A stretch of DNA of 7,620 bases from Bog-756 sp052143895 (GCA_052143895.1 JBKQRT010000084.1:1-7620), one strand, 5' to 3'; counted from the first letter of the stretch, positions 1-5,801 are shown. Translations and numbers: made by a program. Notes: generated by a model not told the origin, from the sequence alone.

Positions 1-63
1 CTAGGACCCAAAGTGTGCGGGCTAGGGTCGTCCGGATTCGATATGTCGAGTCATCTATTTTCG

Positions 64-90
64 GGCTCTCCTGACTGATACGTGGGTCGA
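64..90. repeat. Probable terminal repeat of the degraded ISL3 element
   Basis: The plus strand reads GGGCTCTCCTGACTGATACG starting at position 64, directly beyond the stop codon of the ISL3 transposase remnant. ISL3-family elements usually end in a GGCTCTTC-like inverted repeat a few tens of bases from the transposase stop, and this sequence has that look and position. The partner end is missing because the element is truncated on its other side, so the repeat cannot be confirmed by pairing. The first 63 bases of the window would then lie outside the element; I see no gene in them. Confidence 0.4.
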
Positions 91-375
91 TCAGGCGGCA
101 TGACGACCCGGGAGTGGCGGGCAGTAGCCACCGCGGTCGAGCAGGGCGAGAGCGATCAGATGCTCAGGTTTGGCGAACCCGAAGGCCATGCGGTGTAGGA
201 CGCGGATCTTCGTGTTGGTCGACTCGATCAGCGCGTTCGACAGGTTGTTGAGCATGGCCGCCTCGATGCCGGCGATGTTCTTTCTGATCTTGCGGCCGAG
301 CTCGACGAAGGCTGGGATGCGACAACGCTGGGCCCAGTCCCGCCAGCCGTCCAACATGGCGAGGTGTAGGGCACC
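91..375 (-). pseudogene. ISL3-family transposase, C-terminal remnant
   Basis: This is the tail of a transposase of the ISL3 group (IS204/IS1001/IS1096/IS1165 type), a DDE enzyme that cuts and pastes its own element. The frame carries the characteristic C-terminal block: LHLAMLDGWRDWAQRCRIPA, then a helix with NLSNALIESTNTKIR, then RMAFGFAKPEHLIALALLDRGG, ending PPLPGRHAA. The Glu of the ALIEST motif should be the last DDE acid. Only about 90 of the roughly 400-450 residues usual for the family remain. The zinc-ribbon, helix-turn-helix and first two catalytic acids are absent. In-frame sequence continues to a stop at 412-414, but family resemblance is lost after about 370. The internal ATG at 357 is therefore not a true start, and the gene is dead. 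It sits against a scrap of another transposase, which suggests one element was inserted into or recombined with the other. Confidence 0.85.
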
Positions 376-379
376 AAAA
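368..379. repeat. 12-bp block AGGGCACCAAAA, copy 1
   Basis: AGGGCACCAAAA occurs here and again at 5802-5813. Counting a few more bases on the left, 15 of 17 positions agree (363-379 against 5797-5813). This copy falls where ISL3 transposase homology ends, 45 bases before the region that resembles the right-hand integrase gene. It may be the tip of a mobile element or a shared target sequence. The sequence alone does not say which. Confidence 0.45.
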
Positions 380-397
380 TCCCAATTGTGCCTGCGG

Positions 398-475
398 ACT
401 GGTACTTCTCCTTATGGTCAGGGCATCATCCACCGTGGCCTTCTCCCTCCTCATCGGGCTGTGTCAGATCGAATC
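398..475 (+). pseudogene. 5' scrap of an integrase-type transposase gene
   Basis: From 424 the plus strand closely follows the start of the integrase gene at 7428-7477: CATCATCC(A/G)CC, then a start codon (GTG 435-437 here, ATG there), then codons for AFSL, a short mismatch with a 3-base gap, and GLC(Q/R)I. The match extends weakly upstream to about 398, where CTGG(T/C)ACTTC(T/A)CCT is shared. After residue 12 the reading frame runs into unrelated sequence and stops near 572, without the VLRHE-type motif of the better copy. I read this as a decayed first dozen codons plus leader of the same transposase family. It cannot encode a working enzyme. Confidence 0.55.
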
Positions 476-504
476 TCCCAATGCTCCCCCGAAGCTATTG
501 AGGA

Positions 505-522
505 CCAGCCGCACGGCGGTGG
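505..522 (-). terminator. Weak candidate terminator after the DegV gene
   Basis: CCA-g-CCGC-ACG-GCGG-TGG forms a seven-pair hairpin with one bulge and a 3-base loop, about 50 bases past the DegV stop codon. There is no U-run after it in the minus-strand transcript, so any termination by it would not be of the classic kind. The rest of 476-571 shows nothing further apart from a tandem CATTGT CATTGT at about 533-544. Confidence 0.25.
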
Positions 523-571
523 ATCGTGAAGGCCATTGTCATTGTTCGGAGACACCTTTCTGTCGCACGTG

Positions 572-1414
572 CTAATCCGCAGCAATCCAACTGACCCCGA
601 TGATCTCAGCACCGCCGTGAGCGCCGACGATAGCTCCCAGTTGCCCCAACCGAAATGACTCCCGAGGAAATCGCTGAGCGATGAGGTCGAGAAACTCGTC
701 GATGTCGAGCGCACCACCGTGCATCACGGCGAGGTGTCTGATCGGTTCCGCCTCCACCATCCGTTCGTAGAGCATACGCATGGCCTTTCTCCGCGTCCGA
801 GGTTTCCCAGCCTCTTGGACCTCACCACTGCTGATATCAATCACCGGCTTGATGGACAACATGGACCCGATCATGGCCTTCGCCCCACCGATCCGGCCTC
901 CCTTCCTCAGGTTCTCCAGCGTGTTCAAGGCAGCGAACACATGAGTCCTGGGAATGAGTGAGCGGACCCGGCCCAATACTGCGTCCACATCAGCAGCTCT
1001 GTGAGCGGCCCGGGCGGCCTCCAGAACGAGGGTTCCGAGTCCGCTCGACACGGACCTGCTGTCGACGACATGGACCGGAATTTGACCTGTCATAGCATCT
1101 GCGGCCGTCTGAGCTGACTGCAGAGTGTTCGACAGGTCGCTGGAGATGTTCAGACAGACCACCGCATCGGCGCCGGCTTCCCTCGCCCTTGTGAACGCCT
1201 GCTCAAAGGCACCAGGCGATGGGCAGGACGTTTGGGGGAGCTCCTCCGACCGGGCCATCCGGCTGTAGAAGTCCGCCACGGTCAGGTCCAGTCCGTCGGT
1301 GAACTCTTCACTCCCGAATCGCACGCTCAGTGGAACGATCTCGACATCGAGCTGGTCCAGGTCATCTTCAGTGAGATCACATGAACTGTCAGTAACTATG
1401 TGGGTACCGGTCAT
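572..1414 (-). CDS. DegV family protein (fatty-acid-binding, FakB-like)
   Basis: The 280-residue protein matches the full length of DegV/FakB proteins. These bind a single fatty acid in a deep pocket and, in characterised systems, present it to the kinase FakA for phosphorylation in phospholipid synthesis. Visible family landmarks are IVTDSSCDL (6-14) at the N-terminal strand, QTSCPSPGAF (61-70), where Thr62-Ser63 should touch the lipid carboxylate, NISSDLSNT (89-97), VDSRSVSSGLG (117-127), NTLENLRKGGRIG (164-176) and VGAHGG (263-268), whose His is normally in the lipid head-group site. The start at 1414 is set by GAGGAGG seven bases upstream. No FakA-like DAK-domain kinase gene is in this window, so its partner must be elsewhere. 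There is no signal peptide or membrane segment, so the protein should be cytoplasmic. It is divergent from the membrane protein gene at 1624. The family call is secure; the lipid bound is unknown. Confidence 0.95.
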   Translation of the reverse strand: MTGTHIVTDSSCDLTEDDLDQLDVEIVPLSVRFGSEEFTDGLDLTVADFYSRMARSEELPQTSCPSPGAFEQAFTRAREAGADAVVCLNISSDLSNTLQSAQTAADAMTGQIPVHVVDSRSVSSGLGTLVLEAARAAHRAADVDAVLGRVRSLIPRTHVFAALNTLENLRKGGRIGGAKAMIGSMLSIKPVIDISSGEVQEAGKPRTRRKAMRMLYERMVEAEPIRHLAVMHGGALDIDEFLDLIAQRFPRESFRLGQLGAIVGAHGGAEIIGVSWIAAD

Positions 1415-1421
1415 TACAGGG

Positions 1422-1428
1422 CCTCCTC
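1422..1428 (-). promoter_or_regulatory. Ribosome binding site of the DegV gene
   Basis: The minus strand reads GAGGAGG, followed by seven bases and the ATG at 1414. It is a near-perfect match to the 16S anti-SD sequence and fixes the start codon. Confidence 0.8.
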
Positions 1429-1485
1429 GCCGTTGACATCTCCGCCGCGACCAGAATGAGACTGGCAGCGACCGCCGATTCTTGC

Positions 1486-1521
1486 ACTATCCACGTCCGC
1501 TCTCGTGCTCAAGTTCGAGAG
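1486..1521 (-). promoter_or_regulatory. Possible DegV promoter with overlapping inverted repeat
   Basis: On the minus strand TTGAGC (1507-1512) lies 15 bases ahead of GATAGT (1486-1491). This is a loose sigma-70-like pair with a short spacer, about 70 bases before the DegV start. A perfect 6-bp inverted repeat, CTCTCG (1500-1505) and CGAGAG (1516-1521), straddles the -35 hexamer, which is where a repressor site would be expected. This is suggestive only. On the plus strand I find no convincing promoter for the membrane protein gene; TTGACA at 1433-1438 has no good -10 after it. Confidence 0.25.
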
Positions 1522-1612
1522 AATCCACCGAAGGATCGGATGGTGGCCCTAACGTCAATCTCCAGGATCGCCACAGGTTGAGGGTAAGCATGGGGCGGTC
1601 AATCCAAGAAAA

Positions 1613-1619
1613 GAGGTGG
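1613..1619 (+). promoter_or_regulatory. Ribosome binding site of the membrane protein gene
   Basis: GAGGTGG ends four bases before the ATG at 1624. The spacing is slightly short but supports that start. Confidence 0.7.
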
Positions 1620-1623
1620 GACC

Positions 1624-2013
1624 ATGGAACAAAAGGGTGACGGCTGGCTCGTGTTCGCAGCGATCGTCCTCGGAGTCGCTGGGATCATGCGAATCTTCGA
1701 TGCTATCTGGGCTTTCCGCTACCACGGTGTACTTCCACAGAACTTCGAGGATGCAATCTTCGGGCACAGTCTGAAGACCTACGGCTGGGTGTACCTGATC
1801 GTCGCGGTCGTGCTCATCCTTTGTTCGATCGGGGTCGTTGCGCGATTCCAGGTCAGCCGATGGATCGGCATCTTTGCTGGAGCGGTGCTGTCGATCAGCT
1901 CCATCTGGTGGATGCCCTACTACCCCATCTGGTCGATGACGTATATCTTCGTTGGCATCCTGGTCGTCTACGGCCTGGCTGTCTACGGAGGACGCGAGGA
2001 GTCAACCGTCTGA
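1624..2013 (+). CDS. Small four-helix membrane protein, DUF7144-like
   Basis: The 129-residue protein has four hydrophobic segments at roughly 8-31, 53-73, 79-97 and 102-122, joined by short loops, with a charged tail GGREESTV. It opens with GDGWLVFAAIVLGVAGIMRI and then FDAIWAF. This Gly-Trp start, with a family-typical Asp at the end of helix 1, resembles the actinobacterial proteins grouped as DUF7144, which have no known function. A second YGWVYLIV block starts helix 2. There is no cleavable signal peptide, no catalytic motif and no transporter signature. The start is set by GAGGTGG upstream. The gene is divergent from DegV and converges on the CMD-like gene, with its stop 21 bases before a strong hairpin terminator, so it is probably transcribed alone. 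I can assign membrane location but no function. Confidence 0.85.
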   Translation: MEQKGDGWLVFAAIVLGVAGIMRIFDAIWAFRYHGVLPQNFEDAIFGHSLKTYGWVYLIVAVVLILCSIGVVARFQVSRWIGIFAGAVLSISSIWWMPYYPIWSMTYIFVGILVVYGLAVYGGREESTV

Positions 2014-2033
2014 GGCGACCCTGAAGAGCAGTG

Positions 2034-2072
2034 GCGAGAAGGCCCCCTGGTTTAGCCAAGGGGCCTTCTCGC
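2034..2072. terminator. Bidirectional hairpin terminator
   Basis: GCGAGAAGGCCCC (2034-2046) is perfectly complementary to GGGGCCTTCTCGC (2060-2072). Beyond one C/A mismatch, TGG/CCA adds three more pairs around a TTTAG loop. The stem lies 21 bases after the membrane protein stop and 12 bases after the CMD-like gene stop on the other strand, so it can end both converging transcripts. There is no clean U-run on either side, as is common in high-GC actinobacteria. Confidence 0.85.
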
Positions 2073-2083
2073 GAAGGTCAGGC

Positions 2084-2404
2084 CTAGGCTTGACCTTCTT
2101 CGATGGCCTCCTCAAGGGCCAAGGCGAATCCCAGGGCATTGGCGATCGCACCAGCCGCGGCCACCGTCCTAGGCGTTCCGATAATCGGCGCAACCGCGAT
2201 CAAGACAGCTCGTGCGTCTTCCAGAGTGAGGCCCGAATCGACGGCTGCCGCCAGGTTCAAAAGATACGAGGACGGAGGGGCGTCGACAGCCGCCAACGCA
2301 GCAAGCCGCACCATCATAAGGTCGCGCGCTCCCAGGTTGGAGTTGGTCATCGATGCCGCAGTCATCTCCATGACCGTGTCGAGGAGGGGTTGTTCTTCAC
2401 TCAT
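2084..2404 (-). CDS. Carboxymuconolactone decarboxylase-like protein, cysteine-free
   Basis: The 106-residue all-helical protein resembles the carboxymuconolactone decarboxylase (CMD)/AhpD fold. It has LGARDLMMVRLAALAAVDAP (24-43), SYLLNLAAAVDSGLT (46-60), then DARAVLIAVAPIIGTPRTVA (63-82), where the V(A/T)P(I/V)(I/V)G-PR block is the usual family landmark, and a final helix GAIANALGFAL. The AhpD-type CxxC pair is missing and the protein has no cysteine at all. Peroxidase or disulfide chemistry of that kind is therefore excluded, and the reaction, if any, is unknown. Length is typical of single-domain members, which usually assemble as oligomers. AGAAAGG nine bases upstream supports the start. 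The IS66 element begins 45 bases upstream, so the native promoter region may have been cut by that insertion. No protocatechuate or beta-ketoadipate genes are nearby, so a role in aromatic breakdown is not supported by context. Confidence 0.8.
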   Translation of the reverse strand: MSEEQPLLDTVMEMTAASMTNSNLGARDLMMVRLAALAAVDAPPSSYLLNLAAAVDSGLTLEDARAVLIAVAPIIGTPRTVAAAGAIANALGFALALEEAIEEGQA

Positions 2405-2413
2405 CTGTTTGTG

Positions 2414-2420
2414 CCTTTCT
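2414..2420 (-). promoter_or_regulatory. Ribosome binding site of the CMD-like gene
   Basis: The minus strand reads AGAAAGG, nine bases before the ATG at 2404. Only about 28 bases separate it from the IS66 end, leaving little room for a native promoter. Confidence 0.55.
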
Positions 2421-2448
2421 CTTCGGGCGGAATCGTGCTACCACCACG

Positions 2449-2461
2449 GTAACTATTCAGG
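2449..2461. repeat. IS66 left terminal inverted repeat
   Basis: GTAACTATTCAGG, a perfect 13-bp match in inverted orientation to 3932-3944. It contains the TGA stop codon of tnpC at 2457-2459. Confidence 0.9.
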
Positions 2462-3800
2462 TGGGAGCGGGGAGCCACGCCTGACCGTCGAACAACTGGC
2501 GTAGCCCTTCGAGCACATTGCGGTCGTGCTTGCGCAAGGTCGAGGCGTAGCTGCGGATGGCACAAAAGTTCCTCGCACCTTCGAGCGTTCGCCACGATCC
2601 CGAGATCTTCTGCTGGAGCTTCACCATCCGGATGTCTCGCTCAGCTTGGTTGTTGTCGAAGGGGACGTTGAAGTCGGTGATGAACCGCAGCACGTCGTCC
2701 CGTTGTCCATCGAGCCGGACGAGGAGATTGAAGGCCTTCTTCTCGTAGCCCGACCGCTTGCCGACTTCGGGAGCCGGGTTGGCAGCGAACCCCTTGGCCA
2801 CCAGCCGTCCGTAGCGGACCCGGATCGAATGCAGGACTCCGACTTCGAGGCAGTCGGCACCGGCTGCCTGTGCGTCTTCGACGGCGTGCTTTGCCTCGAC
2901 AAGGAGGCGAGCCAGGTCATTGGCCCATCCCTGGTCCCAGCCGATGCCCACGGCGTTGAGCTCTCGGAGGTGGTGGGCGTTGCAGAGGGCATGGTCGACG
3001 TCGTAGTGGCGATAGGGCTTCCACCCATCGTGGATGGCCACCCCGGACATGGCCCCGATCACCCCGAGGTCGTCCATGGCCGCCCGTCCACGCTTGGGGT
3101 GGCAGTCGATCAGGGTGAGCAGACTGGTCGACGCGGAGTGCACCCAGTGGAGCCGCCCTGCTGCTCGGCCCCCGGTCTCGTCGAAGTGCACGACACCGGC
3201 ATTTCGGAGAAGTGCACGGGTGACCACCGTGAACGGTTCGGTGGCATCGGCTGCCTCGGTGACCATCTGGGCCAGGGCTCCGACGGAGACCGGTGCGGAG
3301 AGCACGTCGCTGAACAGCTGGGCCATCCGGTCCATGGGCAAGTGTTGATGGACGGCCAGGTAGGCGGCCAGCGCTCGGATGCCAGGTCCGTAGCACGCAG
3401 GAGCAGTGGCTCCGCTCGGGAAGTCAGCCTTGGTCGTGCAACCACACTGGCACCGCCGACGCTCGACGACGTGCTCGGTGACGACGAGGCGGATCTCGGG
3501 CAGCTCGAAGACCTGGCGGTGTTCGGTATCGACCACTTCGGCGTCGTCGAGGTCAGAACCACACGAGGTGCACGAGGGAGGTGCATGGCTGATCACCTGG
3601 TCGGGCTCTACCACCTGGGCCAGGTGTTTGCCCGGTGCACCGGGTTGCTTTCCCTGCTTGCGGGCGGCGGCCCGACGCTCGGCACGAGACGGTGCCGGGG
3701 GCTTCGAGACCCCTTCGGCCGATGGGGGCATCGACGAGTTGCGCGGGTTGCGGCCGAGGCGCTCTTCCAAGTCGGCCAGCTTCGACTGGAGCATCGCCAC
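2457..3800 (-). CDS. tnpC: IS66-family transposase TnpC
   Basis: This DDE transposase moves the surrounding element. Counting from the GTG at 3800, the protein has a coiled-coil start (MLQSKLADLEERLG), then GRNPRNSSMPPSAEG (16-30) as in nearly all TnpC proteins, and a basic Ala/Pro linker. A zinc-binding region follows with Cys77-Cys80 and Cys117, Cys119, Cys121. The DDE_Tnp_IS66 core has FDETG (Asp207), AIHDGWKPY (Asp258), NAHHLREL (274-281) and FDNNQAERDIRMVKLQQKIS (381-400) with Glu387 as the third acid. SGSWRT and IRSYASTLRKHDRN close the core. All catalytic parts are intact. The start is unsettled. The frame stays open upstream to a stop at 3924-3926 and encodes more typical TnpC coiled coil (SYEQLASENELLRAQ) before 3800, so 3800 is probably too far downstream. 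No ATG or GTG exists in frame there; a GTG at 3885 after GGGAGAG is in a different frame. Either a rare start codon is used or one base has been gained near 3877-3883. Confidence 0.92.
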   Translation of the reverse strand: MAMLQSKLADLEERLGRNPRNSSMPPSAEGVSKPPAPSRAERRAAARKQGKQPGAPGKHLAQVVEPDQVISHAPPSCTSCGSDLDDAEVVDTEHRQVFELPEIRLVVTEHVVERRRCQCGCTTKADFPSGATAPACYGPGIRALAAYLAVHQHLPMDRMAQLFSDVLSAPVSVGALAQMVTEAADATEPFTVVTRALLRNAGVVHFDETGGRAAGRLHWVHSASTSLLTLIDCHPKRGRAAMDDLGVIGAMSGVAIHDGWKPYRHYDVDHALCNAHHLRELNAVGIGWDQGWANDLARLLVEAKHAVEDAQAAGADCLEVGVLHSIRVRYGRLVAKGFAANPAPEVGKRSGYEKKAFNLLVRLDGQRDDVLRFITDFNVPFDNNQAERDIRMVKLQQKISGSWRTLEGARNFCAIRSYASTLRKHDRNVLEGLRQLFDGQAWLPAPT

Positions 3801-3931
3801 CTGAGCCCGAAGCAGTTCGTTCTCGGACGCCAGCTGCTCGTAGGAAGGAGCGTCGGGAGAGGGATCGCTGGTTGGAATTCTCCACGGTACGCGCGGTGCT
3901 CTCCCTGGTGGTGGATCAGGTGGTCAAGGGG

Positions 3932-3944
3932 CCTGAATAGTTAC
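3932..3944. repeat. IS66 right terminal inverted repeat
   Basis: CCTGAATAGTTAC, the exact reverse complement of 2449-2461. Inside the repeats the two ends diverge at once. Confidence 0.9.
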
Positions 3945-3990
3945 GCCCGCAGATAGGGCAGAACCCGATGCAACGGCACCTCCTGCGGGC
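3945..3990 (-). terminator. Candidate hairpin after the malic enzyme gene, touching the IS66 end
   Basis: GCCCGCAG (3945-3952) is perfectly complementary to CTGCGGGC (3983-3990). AGG (3955-3957) can add pairs with CCT (3979-3981) across a small internal loop. The stem begins 9 bases after the malic enzyme stop codon, so it may end that transcript. The loop is long (over 20 bases) and no U-run can be seen because the IS66 element starts at the next base. An accidental inverted repeat is possible. Confidence 0.4.
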
Positions 3991-3998
3991 ACAGAGTG

Positions 3999-5693
3999 TC
4001 AACCCGGCGAGCAGACGCTGTAGTCAGGGGTCCACATGGCGGCCTCCACCGCGGCATCAAGCGATGTCCCCGGCTCGAGCCGGCATCGGCCGCTCGAACG
4101 GGCTTCGGTCGCGACCGCCACGGCGACCTGTCGGGAGACTTGGCGTAGATCGGACAGCGCCGGGTAGAGGGCGCCCTCCTCCAGGCGGTCATCGGAGACC
4201 AAGCCGGCGAGGGTGGTGGCGGCCACGAGGAACATGCGGTCGGTCACCTCCGCCGCCCCGGACACGATGGTGCCGAGGCCCACCCCCGGGAACACGAACA
4301 CATTGTTGGCCTGCCCGATCACCCTCTCGGCTCCTCCGACCCTCACGGGCGGAAAGGGGCTGCCGGTGGCCACGAGCGCTCGGCCGTCACTCCAGGCGAG
4401 CACGTCGGAGGGGGCGGCCTCCGAGTTCGCCGTCGGGTTGGAGAGGGGAAGCACGATTGGGGCCTTGGTCCGCGCCGCCATCTCGCGGATCGCCAGCTCC
4501 GAAAAGGCCCCGGGCGCCCCGCTCGATCCCACCAGGACCGTAGGGGCCACGCGGCGGACGACGGCCTCGAGGTCGTAGGACTCGCCCTCCTCGAAGCCCA
4601 GGTCGAGCAGGTCGTGCCTGGGCAGCGCAAAGGGCGCCTTGTCCTCGTCGAGGTCACCGCGACCCTCGTAGATGAGTCCCTTGGAGTCGAGCATGACGAG
4701 GGCGCGGCGACACTCGGAGTCCCCCGCGCCCTCTTCGCGCATGACCGCCTGGGCGAGCCGCGCGATCCCGGTGCCGGCAGCTCCGGCGCCCACGAACACG
4801 ATCTTCTGGCTCATGAGTGGCTCGTCACGAGCCCGCAGCACAGCGAGGATCCCGGCCACGACGACGGCGGCCGTGCCCTGGATGTCGTCGTTGAAACTGG
4901 CGATGCGGTGCCGGTAGCGGTCGAGCAGTCGAATGGCGATGTGCTGCTTGAAGTCCTCCCACTGAAGCAGGGCGTGGGGATAGACCTCCAGCACCGCTTG
5001 CACGAAAGCCTCGACCAGCTCGTCATAGGCCGGGCCCCGCAATCGCGGGCCCGGGTAGCCCAGATAGTGCGGGTCTCGGCGCAGCTCCTCGTTGTCCGTG
5101 CCGCAGTCGATGGAGACCGGGAGGGCCAGACTCGGATGGATCCCCGCCCCGGCGCTGTAGAGGGCGAGCTTGCCGAGCGGGATCGCCATTCCCCCCGCTC
5201 CTTGGTCACCGAGCCCCAGTATCCGCTCGTTGTCGGTGGCCACGATCAGGCGCACGTCCTCCTGCCCCGAGTTGCGTAGCAGCTCGGGCACGCGGTCGAT
5301 GTCGTCCGGCGTGATCCACACACCCCGAGGCCGGCGCATCACGTGGCTGAATTGCCGACAGGCGTGCCCGACGGTGGGCGTGTAGACGATGGGGGCCAGC
5401 TCCTCGAGGTGCTCGAGCAGCAGCCGATGGAACAGCGTCTCGTTGCGGTCCTGTAAAGCGACCAGGCCGATGTACTTCTCCAGGTCGTCATCCTTACGTC
5501 GGATGTGCTCCAGCTCGAGCGCGATCTGCTCGTCGATCGTCGTCACCCGCCACGGCAAAAGCCCGCGGAGGTTGAAGCTCGACCGCTCCTCGTCGCTGAA
5601 GGCGGCGTCCTTGTTGTGCCCGGGGTGCCCCAGCAGCTCACGTCCCCGCAAGCCCGGCGCCGCCCCATCGACGGGTGTCGGTAGCTGATCCAT
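3999..5693 (-). CDS. maeA: Malic enzyme (oxaloacetate-decarboxylating malate dehydrogenase)
   Basis: The enzyme oxidises L-malate to pyruvate and CO2 with NAD or NADP, linking the TCA cycle to pyruvate. Its 564 residues match the large bacterial/eukaryotic type (E. coli MaeA is about this length), not the shorter MaeB type. Landmarks in order are FNLRGLLPWRV (40-50), IVYTPTVGHAC (102-112) with the catalytic Tyr104, TDNERILGLGDQGAGGMAIP (153-172), and Lys175 in GKLALYSAGAGI. The metal ligands are Glu246-Asp247 (WEDF) and Asp270 (FNDDIQGTA). The nucleotide fold has GAGAAGTG (302-309), followed by SNPTANSEA (418-426) and VFPGVGLG (467-474). All expected catalytic residues are present. After the NAD fold it has DSKG (336-339) and Lys352, which recall NADP-using relatives, so the cofactor is open. 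AAGGTGG four bases upstream supports the start. The protein is cytoplasmic. It lies between IS66 and IS110, with a folded leader ahead of it. Confidence 0.96.
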   Translation of the reverse strand: MDQLPTPVDGAAPGLRGRELLGHPGHNKDAAFSDEERSSFNLRGLLPWRVTTIDEQIALELEHIRRKDDDLEKYIGLVALQDRNETLFHRLLLEHLEELAPIVYTPTVGHACRQFSHVMRRPRGVWITPDDIDRVPELLRNSGQEDVRLIVATDNERILGLGDQGAGGMAIPLGKLALYSAGAGIHPSLALPVSIDCGTDNEELRRDPHYLGYPGPRLRGPAYDELVEAFVQAVLEVYPHALLQWEDFKQHIAIRLLDRYRHRIASFNDDIQGTAAVVVAGILAVLRARDEPLMSQKIVFVGAGAAGTGIARLAQAVMREEGAGDSECRRALVMLDSKGLIYEGRGDLDEDKAPFALPRHDLLDLGFEEGESYDLEAVVRRVAPTVLVGSSGAPGAFSELAIREMAARTKAPIVLPLSNPTANSEAAPSDVLAWSDGRALVATGSPFPPVRVGGAERVIGQANNVFVFPGVGLGTIVSGAAEVTDRMFLVAATTLAGLVSDDRLEEGALYPALSDLRQVSRQVAVAVATEARSSGRCRLEPGTSLDAAVEAAMWTPDYSVCSPG

Positions 5694-5697
5694 GGCT

Positions 5698-5704
5698 CCA
5701 CCTT
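5698..5704 (-). promoter_or_regulatory. Ribosome binding site of the malic enzyme gene
   Basis: The minus strand reads AAGGTGGAGCC directly before the ATG at 5693. AAGGTGG lies four bases from the start codon. It is 15 bases downstream of the base of the leader fold, close enough for that fold to affect ribosome access. Confidence 0.65.
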
Positions 5705-5719
5705 CGCTGGTGCACGGCT

Positions 5720-5765
5720 GGCCGAGGAAGGGTCGAAAGACCCTGAGGCCGCCAAGGCCTCGGCC
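5720..5765 (-). promoter_or_regulatory. Structured leader of the malic enzyme gene
   Basis: An 8-bp outer stem, GGCCGAGG (5720-5727) with CCTCGGCC (5758-5765), encloses a perfect 5-bp hairpin, GGGTC (5730-5734) with GACCC (5739-5743), around a GAAA loop on the plus strand (UUUC in the transcript). An alternative hairpin, GAGGCC (5745-5750) with GGCCTC (5756-5761), shares bases with the outer stem, so the two cannot form together. The fold sits 26 bases before the malic enzyme ATG and would be in its 5' leader if transcription starts upstream. It matches no riboswitch class I recognise. It could be a cis-acting RNA switch, a transcription-factor site, or a dispersed palindromic repeat. Confidence 0.5.
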
Positions 5766-5801
5766 GTCCTTCCAGACGCTGAACTGCGTGATCGGGGCTG
5801 A

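Larger units (their letters stand above)
2449..3944 (-). mobile_element. Complete IS66-family element, tnpC-only type
   Basis: The element is 1,496 bases long. It is bounded by perfect 13-bp inverted repeats, GTAACTATTCAGG at 2449-2461 and its complement at 3932-3944. IS66-family ends normally begin GTAA, and these do. It encodes only the large TnpC transposase. There is no room for the small tnpA and tnpB genes of classical IS66, which puts it with the single-gene ISBst12-like branch. The tnpC stop codon lies inside the left repeat. IS66 elements usually make 8-bp target duplications, but the flanks here (CCACCACG on the left, GCCCGCAG on the right) do not match. One side has probably been replaced by recombination or deletion since insertion. 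Confidence 0.9.

Noticed and set aside
1952..2504. Overlapping plus-strand frames of 166 and 133 codons across the CMD-like gene
   Set aside because: They run through the terminator hairpin and are antisense to a gene with a good ribosome binding site and family motifs.
2526..3956. Long plus-strand open frame of 476 codons
   Set aside because: It is antisense to the clear IS66 tnpC, is produced by GC-rich codon bias, and its translation has no recognisable domains.
4614..5279. Plus-strand open frame of 221 codons inside the malic enzyme gene
   Set aside because: It is a mirror of the malic enzyme codons on the other strand. All catalytic motifs are in the minus-strand frame.
572..5693. DegV, CMD-like protein and malic enzyme as one metabolic operon
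   Set aside because: They are separated by an opposing gene, a terminator and an IS66 element, and no shared pathway is evident.
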